A stretch of DNA of 50,696 nt, from positions 1 to 50,696 of the forward strand of contig JAFLRM010000023.1 of NCBI GenBank assembly GCA_022511465.1. The letters run 5' to 3'. Positions 44,859-50,696 of this stretch are shown here, piece by piece; position 1 is the stretch's first letter, and each line of letters starts with the position of its first letter. Under the pieces are notes generated by a model. It saw only the letters and a list, made by a program, of their open reading frames with translations, was not told the origin of the DNA and searched no databases. This DNA is from Acetatifactor sp. GTDB lineage: Bacteria; Bacillota; Clostridia; Lachnospirales; Lachnospiraceae. The translations under genes and the position numbers were made by a program.

Positions 44859-45288
44859 TTAATCTGGACACGGTTTCCATTCAGCAGAATATAGTCCGCC
44901 GATGGATTGTCCGCCACCATTTGCCGCATCATACAGGGCAGGCTTCTTTGTCAGTCCCTCAAGATAACTTCCGGCATGTCTGCGGTGGACGAAACCGAAA
45001 TTGGAGATCTTTACCCATTCCGACTGCTGTTCCGGAAGGAGCGCTGTCCATAGCGAGCGCCTCGCATACAGCAAGCTGGGCATCGTATAAGCTGTACCCG
45101 GCATTCTTTTTGATAGTTTCATTCACCGCAAGTATCTCCGGCGATAAGGCTTCCGCAGCCGGGTCAAACAACGGCTGGAACTGGCTTTTGATGCGTTCCG
45201 CGATCATAACGCCAAAGGTATTCAGGTACTGAGCCACGGAATGGACATCCGGGAATCTGCTCCCGTTGGAACCGGGTATGGCAGACAT
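44859..45288 (-). pseudogene. Remnant of a conjugative-element helicase gene
   Basis: The ATG at 45288 overlaps the stop of the small zinc gene (TAATG). Its first ~75 residues (MSAIPGSNGSRFPDV...YSLYDAQLAVCEALA) resemble the start of the DEAD-box-like helicase found in Lachnospiraceae conjugative elements. The frame then leaves this family and stops at 44959, and another frame continues (VKISNFGFVHRRHAGSYLEG) to 44859. It looks like the head of the gene joined by a deletion to part of its tail, with a frameshift. The helicase likeness is from memory and by eye. Confidence 0.55.
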
Positions 45289-45443
45289 TATGTATCCGGC
45301 AGATACGGTGAACATTCAAACATCTGATAGCCGTTAGCTTTGCACTCCGGACAAAGATTTTTTACCGTTTGTACCAGTCCCAGTTTATATGGGCACTTGG
45401 GACATGGCGGTTTTATTATATAAATCAACTTTTCTATCCTCAA
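45288..45443 (-). CDS. Small zinc-ribbon protein with TTG start
   Basis: A 51-residue frame from TTG at 45443 with GGAGG eight bases upstream. It encodes two cysteine pairs, CPKC and CPEC, plus a later Cys, likely one zinc site (CPKCPYKLGLV...LCPECKANGYQMFEC). The stop overlaps the start of the helicase remnant, as in related elements where a small zinc protein precedes the helicase. There is no ATG, so the gene is easy to miss. Confidence 0.55.
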   Translation of the reverse strand: MRIEKLIYIIKPPCPKCPYKLGLVQTVKNLCPECKANGYQMFECSPYLPDT

Positions 45444-45565
45444 TGATAGCACCTCCAATCATGTTCACTTTCTAAAGCATACCCGTATATGTATTTATAT
45501 CTAAAAATTTTTAATACAATATCATCTCTCCTTTCTGAATGTGATCTGATAAATGAAAACACTAA

Positions 45566-45590
45566 CGGCAGGCCCATTATAAGCCTGCCG
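45566..45590. terminator. Terminator after the secreted-protein gene
   Basis: CGGCAGGC pairs with GCCTGCCG around nine bases. On the minus strand it is followed by TTAGTGTTTTC and stands 25 bases after the stop. The plus strand also has CATTTTT. Confidence 0.65.
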
Positions 45591-45614
45591 CATTTTTACA
45601 CTTATAAATACTTT

Positions 45615-46499
45615 TTATTTAGTATCTTTATAGATCAGAGCAAATGCATAATATGTGTCGGTTTCAAAAGTAATTGTATTCGGATCAGAATCTAAATCCT
45701 TCAATACAATAGGCCTGCCTTTTTCCGTTACACAGATCATTTTGAAATTCCTGTTTGTTTTCTGGAAAGCCATTGGAATACTCAAAGTAATGCGTGCTTT
45801 ACTGTCCATCTGATATGTAAATTGATCAGAAGGTAAGATATTGTATGTTCTTCCGATCACATAGTCCCCAAGTACTGCTTCAAAAGAATCAAAACACAAA
45901 GGCCCCTGCACTGAATTTTGGATACTTACCGGATAGCTATTCTTTGCATCCGTAGTAAAATCCACTTTCTCATCACTATATGCAGCATACCGCTTTATTT
46001 CATCCGGCGTAGTTGGCTCCCATGCTTCGGACTCCTCTTCTTCATCGTCCTCGCTTTCTTGGTCTTCGGTTACCTTGGTCAGGGTAACTGGAGAATAAGA
46101 AGACCAATGATCTACACCTTTTTGTTTTACCACATTCCAAGCCTGCATTTTCCCGGGTTCAATTATCTTGTATATTACTGCATTTGCATCCTCGTCCACA
46201 GAAACATCTTTTATCTTTTCTCCTCTCCATAAATCATAATCTACCTTTACCGTTTCTCCTGTACCTCTATATGTTACTGTAAGGGATCCTGATTCTATCG
46301 TATAGGGTCTTGAATTAATATTATCTTGTGCCATTCCATCTTCATAAAAGCTAACAGGTTTGTAAGGGTAGGAAGGGCCATACCAATCTCCCAATATATC
46401 TGTCTTGTCAGCAGCATTTGCAGTTACCGACATACTTATCAGTACACCTACTACGCATAACGCCCCTATAATTTTTTTCAACAATCCTTTTCTTTTCAT
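45615..46499 (-). CDS. Secreted protein of unknown function
   Basis: A 294-residue protein with a signal peptide (basic KRKGLLKK, hydrophobic core, cleavage after ANA near residue 29). The first domain (about 30-140) has a lipocalin-like look (ILGDWYGPSYPYKPVSFYEDG). A very acidic Glu/Asp linker (about 147-160) leads to a second beta-rich domain (about 170-290). There is no lipobox and no cell-wall anchor. It is within the element, with a GGAGG site, and diverges from the XRE regulator. It may be a surface or released factor; no function is claimed. Confidence 0.7.
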   Translation of the reverse strand: MKRKGLLKKIIGALCVVGVLISMSVTANAADKTDILGDWYGPSYPYKPVSFYEDGMAQDNINSRPYTIESGSLTVTYRGTGETVKVDYDLWRGEKIKDVSVDEDANAVIYKIIEPGKMQAWNVVKQKGVDHWSSYSPVTLTKVTEDQESEDDEEEESEAWEPTTPDEIKRYAAYSDEKVDFTTDAKNSYPVSIQNSVQGPLCFDSFEAVLGDYVIGRTYNILPSDQFTYQMDSKARITLSIPMAFQKTNRNFKMICVTEKGRPIVLKDLDSDPNTITFETDTYYAFALIYKDTK

Positions 46500-46646
46500 A
46501 TCTTCCTCCTTCTTACTTTAAAAATTTTTATAGTGTCTTATTTTGTATATATTACCTCGATTACCCCTTATTGTCAATACACAAACCCCTTATAGATGTT
46601 TTTTCTCATCCTTCTTTGCATATAAAATATAACAAGAGGTGATCAT

Positions 46647-46982
46647 ATGGACTATAAGAGGTTAGGAAAGAGAATACGGGAAGAACGTAAACGGTTAAAT
46701 CTTACACAAGCCGAACTTGCAGAAGCCATTGACATATCAGATACCTATATGGGAGCCATTGAGCGCGGGGAACGCAGCCTCACATTGGATACGCTTGTGA
46801 GGCTTGTCAACAGACTAGGCGTAACCATTGATTACATGCTGGCTGATTCTGTATCTGACAATGATTCCAACATACTGGAACAGTTCAAACAGATCACTGA
46901 CGGCCAGCCGTTGGAACGTAAACAACTGGCAATCAACGTATTACGCACACTCTTTTCCTACTTTGAAAACGTTGGCAGATAA
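46647..46982 (+). CDS. XRE-family transcriptional regulator
   Basis: A 111-residue protein with an N-terminal Cro/CI-type helix-turn-helix (about 6-62; LGKRIREERKRLNLTQAELAEAIDI, TYMGAIERGERS) and a short helical C-terminus. The start has AAGAGGTG. It may control the element's genes, and diverges from the secreted-protein gene across 147 bases. Confidence 0.88.
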   Translation: MDYKRLGKRIREERKRLNLTQAELAEAIDISDTYMGAIERGERSLTLDTLVRLVNRLGVTIDYMLADSVSDNDSNILEQFKQITDGQPLERKQLAINVLRTLFSYFENVGR

Positions 46983-46986
46983 CGGC

Positions 46987-47205
46987 CTATTCCAATTTTA
47001 TTTTTCTGGCACGAAGACTTCTCACAAAGTCAACATCATCAAGCAACCGTCTTACGGCCACGTTGACAAGCATCTTTGCAGATATGGAGTATTCAACAGA
47101 AAGTGTATGTAGCCTGTCATATAACAGGGGTTCCGTAAGTTGAACCGTGAAGTTTTCCATTGAGTTACTACTATTGCTGTTATTGTATTTTTCTTCCATT
47201 ATCAT
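46987..47205 (-). CDS. Small protein, possible ribbon-helix-helix type
   Basis: A 72-residue protein with an Asn/Ser-rich start, then MENFTVQLTEPLLYDRLHTLSVEYSI, which looks like a beta strand plus helix as in ribbon-helix-helix proteins, and a basic tail. ATG 47205 has GGGAGG eight bases upstream. It converges with the XRE gene with four bases between them. Confidence 0.6.
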   Translation of the reverse strand: MIMEEKYNNSNSSNSMENFTVQLTEPLLYDRLHTLSVEYSISAKMLVNVAVRRLLDDVDFVRSLRARKIKLE

Positions 47206-47249
47206 TTTCAAAACCTCCCGGAAAATAAGTTGATGTATCCCTGTACCAG

Positions 47250-47717
47250 TTACAACACAGGGATTATTACAGTATCAAGATTTTCCTCGGAAAGTACTTT
47301 CCGCAATATCTCGTTTGCGTTAGCAATCTTCCCGCTGTTTACTTTTGCTGGGTTGAGATGCCCGGCGAATTCGTCTGCCGTCTCGTTAGGGGACACCTTC
47401 AAAGCTCCTACTGTTGATTTGAGGTTGCAGAGCGCATCTTTTACAGACTGTGGCACAATTTCCTCTTGTGTCCTATTCATCAGTTCCATAGGCTGAATCA
47501 GGCTACCTGTCTGAAATACTGTTGACACAGCGGACATTGAAGTGTAAACTGAGGCTGGTACCAACAGAATCGGCGCAATAGTTCCACGCACGGTCACAAT
47601 GCAGATCTTTGCACCCGCTGCTATGACATTCACGTTCGCACCAAAAAAGAGAAATTCCCAGCCAGGCTTCTGATGCTTGATGCGATCCTTTCTTACTTGT
47701 GAAACGCTTTAACTGAT
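47250..47717 (-). pseudogene. Remnant of a vWA-domain protein
   Basis: The frame is open from about 47717 to 47250. Its first part, KHQKPGWEFLFFGANVNV, matches the late strand of vWA-fold proteins (usually GWEFLFLGANIDA). The rest (about 85 residues) has no clear family. There is no plausible ribosome site for the ATG at 47633, and the metal-site half of the vWA domain is absent. It is therefore best read as the 3' part of a gene that lost its start. Confidence 0.5.
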
Positions 47718-47836
47718 CCTCATTATAGGGGAAGGACGCTCTTTATGAGTTTGCCGCCAGCAGACTTTTTCCAATTTTCGTTTTCTCAACTAATCAATTT
47801 AACAAGACATTACAGCATATCTGTGGAGGTATCAAC

Positions 47837-48313
47837 ATGGACACATCATCCTCAAAAACGACAGCAATAGGGATAGCATCCGCAATGGCGACGACTGCCA
47901 CCGTAGGTCAAGACCTTAAAAACGCAGCTTCTTTTGGGGACTTTCTTGTTAAGAATGAAGATAATATGCTGACTCAAACCCTTTCTGAGCATTTGACGAC
48001 CCTTTTAAAGCAAAAGAAGCTCAAACGTGCAGACGTAGTACGGAATTCAGACTTGGATAAAGCCTATGTCTATCAAATTTTCAGTGGCAAGAAGAACCCC
48101 TCCCGCGACAAACTGATTGCCATTGCTTTTGGAATGCACCTCAATGAAGAGGACACACAAAGAATGCTCAAGCTGGCCGGACACAGCGAACTCTACCCAA
48201 GAATAGGGCGGGATGCCCTGATCCTGTTTGCCATCCAGCGCGGGATGAGTATTTGGGAAACGGATGAAGCATTGGACAAGAACGGTTTTCCCACGCTGCT
48301 TTCGGCTGAATAA
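47837..48313 (+). CDS. Helix-turn-helix protein with extended N-terminus
   Basis: A 158-residue protein with a Ser/Thr/Ala-rich N-terminus (about 1-40), an XRE-like helix-turn-helix (about 52-105; RADVVRNSDLDKAYVYQIFSGKKNPSRDKLIAIA) and a C-terminal helical part. GGAGG is well placed before the ATG. Similar proteins accompany serine/threonine kinase and vWA genes in some Lachnospiraceae loci, which fits the vWA remnant beside it, but the kinase is not here. Confidence 0.75.
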   Translation: MDTSSSKTTAIGIASAMATTATVGQDLKNAASFGDFLVKNEDNMLTQTLSEHLTTLLKQKKLKRADVVRNSDLDKAYVYQIFSGKKNPSRDKLIAIAFGMHLNEEDTQRMLKLAGHSELYPRIGRDALILFAIQRGMSIWETDEALDKNGFPTLLSAE

Positions 48314-48315
48314 TA

Positions 48316-48581
48316 TTTTTACGAGGCATCCGCTAATTGGGGCTTATGTTCGCTATATCACGAAGAAAATACTTGGATCTATCTGTAGTTCATGTGGTAA
48401 CAGTATCTTTTGTTCTGCAACAAATGCAGATTATAATGGATGCAGTTTATTTCTTGACGAAAATGTTATTCAAGATGCTTTCTTAACAACATGGTGCGAA
48501 AAGTATTCTGATGAAGCGCAAAAGTTTTTAACCGAAATAGAAAGTTATTTGCCTAGAGTAAATGAAAGAACTGATGTGTAG
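48316..48581 (+). pseudogene. Open frame without a start, probable gene fragment
   Basis: About 88 codons are open to a stop at 48581 (SICSSCGNSIFC...TEIESYLPRVNERTDV). There is no ATG, GTG or TTG with a ribosome site in frame. A CSSC pair suggests part of a zinc-binding protein. It is probably a fragment left after deletion. Confidence 0.3.
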
Positions 48582-48721
48582 TTACTCTAATTTATCGCTT
48601 TATTGAGAGCCTATGATTATCTTTTCTATTTTGTACTTTACATAGGCTCCCAAAAACCGATAAAAAAATCAGGGACGTAGGAAAGTTACCCATTTTATCA
48701 CCAAAATATTACCACCAACAA

Positions 48722-48760
48722 AACGCTGGAAACCCGCGTAAATACGGTTTTGCCAGCGTT
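48722..48760. repeat. Hairpin in non-coding stretch
   Basis: AACGCTGG and CCAGCGTT form a perfect stem with an inner AACC/GGTT pair. It lies in the 290 bases between the fragment at 48581 and the PIN remnant, where nothing else is recognisable. It may be a terminator or a boundary of an older insertion. Confidence 0.5.
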
Positions 48761-48872
48761 CCTATCGTTTACTCGAAATCAGCTCACAAAGCTGTCATTC
48801 ATACTAGAAATCAATGATTTTAAGCATTCTGAACAGCTGATGTATTACCAGCTAAGAAATCAGAACCTTCAT

Positions 48873-49156
48873 TTAAATTTTGCTAATCTCATCAATACAT
48901 TCCTGCGGGAACCAGACCGGCAACAAGCTTTTAGTGAAATCTTTTTGGTTTCCAGTGATCACGCAGTCTAATCTGTTATTTTCGGCATCTGTGATCTGTA
49001 CGCAATCTTCAAAGTCCTTCCATTTCTTTTGAAAAGCATCCTGAATAGTTCCAGAGATACTTCATATCCTTTTCTGCCAAAGACTATATCCAGAAAGATA
49101 TTGATATCAATGAGTAACTCCTTACTGCTCCCTGATCCTTTCTTCACGGTAATCAT
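48873..49156 (-). pseudogene. Broken PIN-domain (VapC-like) toxin
   Basis: The frame from 49156 begins a PIN domain (ELLIDINIFLDIVFGRKGYE, with the first catalytic Asp) but runs into a stop at 48968. A shifted frame gives a normal PIN C-terminus (AENNRLDCVITGNQKDFTKS...VWFPQECIDEI) ending at 48873. About a third of the domain between these parts is missing. Both a deletion and a frameshift are therefore present, and the toxin should be dead. Its antitoxin gene overlaps the start and looks intact. Confidence 0.75.
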
Positions 49157-49343
49157 CCAGTGATTTTCCAGTGTCCTGCAGGATACCTACAATATTTCCA
49201 AAGACTTTCTCCAGCGGTTCCGATGCTTTCTGCTGCACTGTCTCTCCCCGAGAATTCAAAAATCGAACATAGCTGTATATATTCTCCAACTGGTTTTCTG
49301 ACAGATGACTTAATAAATCAACCGTTTTTTCCAAAGTTGACAT
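49122..49343 (-). CDS. Antitoxin of the PIN-toxin pair
   Basis: A 73-residue protein (MSTLEKTVDLLSHLSENQ) with an N-terminal helix pair resembling DUF2281/VapB-like antitoxins and an acidic C-terminal tail that would wrap the toxin. ATG 49343 is chosen over two earlier ATGs because GGAG lies nine bases before it. It overlaps the broken toxin gene by 35 bases. Confidence 0.7.
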   Translation of the reverse strand: MSTLEKTVDLLSHLSENQLENIYSYVRFLNSRGETVQQKASEPLEKVFGNIVGILQDTGKSLDDYREERIREQ

Positions 49344-49387
49344 AACCATCATCTCCTTCCTAGTTCCAGATAGTAGATATCTTTTGA

Positions 49388-49660
49388 TTATAATCCGAAC
49401 AAATCAGCATGAGTGCCGGTACGGACAAGGTACAACTCACCATCATTCACACGATATATGAGCAGCCAATCTGGTGTGATGTGACATTCCCTCTCTCCAG
49501 CATGATTTCCGGAAAGAGGGTGATCCTTGTTCTTCAGAGGTAATGGTGCAGGGATAAGAAGTGTGTTTATAGCCGCATTTAAAAGATTTAAGTCATATCC
49601 CCGTTTCTTACACAGCTTTAAATCCTTTTTGTATGCTGTAGATGCACTTAGGTTTAGCAT
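49388..49660 (-). CDS. RelE/YafQ-type mRNA interferase toxin
   Basis: A ribosome-dependent or free mRNA endonuclease toxin. The 90-residue protein has the YafQ pattern: STAYKKDLKLCKKRG start, HPLSGNHAGERECHITPDWLLIYRV core with the catalytic-type His residues, and the RTGTHADLFG ending typical of YafQ. It begins two bases after the antitoxin stop, so the two form one operon. Confidence 0.9.
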   Translation of the reverse strand: MLNLSASTAYKKDLKLCKKRGYDLNLLNAAINTLLIPAPLPLKNKDHPLSGNHAGERECHITPDWLLIYRVNDGELYLVRTGTHADLFGL

Positions 49661-49662
49661 GG

Positions 49663-49887
49663 TTAAGCCTCCGATAGAAGCATATCGGTAAAGTCTTCGG
49701 CAGTCCCCTGAAAATGCTGCCCACTGCCAGTCCTAATCATTTCCTCAACTTCTTCCAATGCCTCCAGTGTTTCCATATTGGGTATCTCCTCCGGTATCGC
49801 TGCCCCTTGCAGATAAGCAACGATATAGTACATTTTGCTATCGGGTATTTGGTCTATAAGGTTTTTAGCAAGTTCTTTATAACTCAT
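49663..49887 (-). CDS. Antitoxin of the YafQ-type pair
   Basis: A 74-residue acidic protein with a helical start (YKELAKNLIDQIPDSKMYYIVAYLQG) and a long acidic tail, upstream of the YafQ-like toxin with two bases between. This resembles the RelB-like antitoxins found with YafQ in Firmicutes. It would bind the toxin and repress the operon. Confidence 0.82.
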   Translation of the reverse strand: MSYKELAKNLIDQIPDSKMYYIVAYLQGAAIPEEIPNMETLEALEEVEEMIRTGSGQHFQGTAEDFTDMLLSEA

Positions 49888-50176
49888 CGAAATACTCCTT
49901 TCCCATCTACATCTATATTATATCCTTTAAAGCTGATATATACAATACCTTTACTTAACCCCACATGACGAATTCCTCACCTGTGACATCCTTCCAATTC
50001 CTGTCTCTGAAACCGTTCAAACGGCCATCAATCATGTTTCACATATTGCCATATCGGATCTCATCTGTTTTTTGAAGCAAAAGGTGCAAATCAGGTGCAA
50101 ACTTTATTCGTAATGGTCTGGCACGCCTGATTTTATCGGCTTTTTTCCGCCATGTTCATACGTTGCCGGGGCATAT
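49888..50176. other. Non-coding stretch with right-end GGTGCAAA sites
   Basis: No gene is seen. GGTGCAAA occurs at 50083-50101 twice in tandem, ten bases apart, as at the left end of the element. The minus strand at 50152-50176 reads into a decayed copy of the tyrosine phosphatase start. Confidence 0.6.
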
Positions 50177-50246
50177 GAATAGTATATTTATCATCTGATC
50201 TCATATCCTTTCATTGTTTCGCAACTTTCTTTGGTAAGACTCTATG
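50177..50246. repeat. Right attachment region (attR) of integrated element
   Basis: This is the direct-repeat partner of 43354-43475. On the minus strand, extending to about 50152, it encodes MINILFICPGNV then a stop, a decayed match to the phosphatase start MIKILFVCHGNI. It is probably the displaced original 5' end of that gene. Confidence 0.78.
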
Positions 50247-50250
50247 TTTT

Positions 50251-50696
50251 CTATGTCGCGTTCCATTCCGCCTCAACCCGCGTCTCAATTGTCTGCTCAC
50301 CCGGCTTTATTTGATACATAATAGCGGGAATAGCCGTTTTGGGATGCAACAGATTTGTGTTCGCATCCGCGTAGATCACTTGCCCGCTGCCTTCTCCTTT
50401 CAGGCAGGTGACCTGACAAAATGACTCTCTGTTTTCCGATCTGGCCTCATGTTCCCGAGTAGTGTCTTTGTAATCTACAAGCCGTTTGTCGCCTCTGTTC
50501 ACTGCAAATCCACAGTCATAGGCCGTACACTCCAGATTGCTGATGATCTCGTGGGTTCGTATATGTCCCTCCGCATTGGGCAGCAGGGTAGTCTTAACAA
50601 TGATCCCGGGATAGGGACTCCATTTAGAATAAATTTCTTTGTCTGTAATTTTGGATTCCTCACAGATCCGCCTTACATACACATATCCGTTTATCA
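50251..50696 (-). CDS. DUF2264 family protein, C-terminal part, open at window edge
   Basis: The last ~148 residues of a gene that continues beyond the window. The pattern (WSPYPGIIVKTTLLPNAEGHIRTHEI, then a CGFAVNRGD segment) matches the C-terminal part of DUF2264 proteins, which are often found with pectin or rhamnogalacturonan genes and are thought to be carbohydrate-active. The reading frame is open to the last base, and a GTG at 50682 is not the true start. The gene ends four bases from the attR repeat. Confidence 0.72.
   Translation of the reverse strand, partial: INGYVYVRRICEESKITDKEIYSKWSPYPGIIVKTTLLPNAEGHIRTHEIISNLECTAYDCGFAVNRGDKRLVDYKDTTREHEARSENRESFCQVTCLKGEGSGQVIYADANTNLLHPKTAIPAIMYQIKPGEQTIETRVEAEWNAT

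Noticed and set aside
48750..48971. 73-codon plus-strand frame
   Set aside because: It lies opposite the decayed PIN-toxin C-terminus, which has clear family residues, and has no ribosome site.
43354..50246. CRISPR array or defence island
   Set aside because: No regularly spaced repeats, cas-like genes, retron reverse transcriptase or restriction genes were seen; the contents are integrase, regulators, toxin-antitoxin genes and fragments.

Overview
The window looks like about 43 kb of chromosome from an anaerobic, pectin-using, probably butyrate-forming Firmicute, most likely a Lachnospiraceae-type Clostridiales, followed by about 7 kb of a decayed integrative element. The assignment is an inference. 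It rests on sigma-A-type promoters (TTGACA-N17-TATAAT), strong GGAGG ribosome binding sites, LplB/LplC-type sugar permeases, DUF975/DUF4299/YcxB-like proteins common in that family, a ptb-buk butyrate operon, and mid-range base composition. No species name can be read from the sequence.

Layout. 1-52: 5' part of tRNA-Ser(UGA), cut by the window edge. 323-5120 (minus): sugar importer (binding lipoprotein, two permeases) plus rhamnogalacturonan acetylesterase. 5327-12404 (minus): housekeeping run with a trigger-factor-like lipoprotein, ispD, tsaD, a membrane protein, RNase Z, a small zinc protein, rimI, tsaB, tsaE and a YcxB-like protein; it holds the bacterial tsaB/tsaD/tsaE genes for tRNA t6A. 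12520-15962 (minus): MacAB-type ABC exporter. 16187-17342 (minus): riboflavin transporter ribU under a complete FMN riboswitch. 17358-25977: tex, three small genes on the plus strand, prfB with its programmed +1 frameshift, a large inverted-repeat structure, and secA. 26233-27330: HD-GYP phosphodiesterase. 27360-38888: second pectin block with pectin methylesterase, HerA-like ATPase, TIM-barrel isomerase, DUF4299 protein, GH28 polygalacturonase, a half-length GH88/GH105-like protein, and uxaA, uxaB, uxaC. 39011: AraC regulator. 40043-42054: buk and ptb. 42223-43371: HAD phosphatase and low-molecular-weight tyrosine phosphatase.

How it fits together. The esterases and GH28 enzyme lack signal peptides, so the locus seems built to import pectin oligomers by the ABC system and then remove methyl and acetyl groups and hydrolyse them in the cytoplasm. 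Galacturonate then passes through UxaC, UxaB and UxaA to 2-keto-3-deoxygluconate. The AraC protein is the obvious candidate regulator. Butyrate made by Ptb-Buk is a plausible fermentative end point. At the right edge (50251 onward, minus) is the end of a DUF2264 gene, another family often found near pectin genes.

The stretch from about 43354 to 50246 is bounded by a direct repeat of 42 bp (40 of 42 identical) plus a second matching 22-bp block. The left copy covers the start codon of the tyrosine phosphatase gene. The right copy still encodes a decayed phosphatase N-terminus (MINILFICPGN, then a stop). A tyrosine integrase lies just inside the left repeat, and GGTGCAAA repeats occur just inside both ends. 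The interior is mostly remnants: a helicase fragment, a vWA-domain fragment, a broken PIN toxin, two regulators, a secreted protein and a RelE/YafQ-type toxin-antitoxin pair.

The observations most worth follow-up are the ~290-bp inverted-repeat structure between secA and prfB, a second long inverted repeat between araC and buk, the gene-start-replacing element with its trimmed integrase, and a sugar permease fused to a zinc-ribbon membrane domain.
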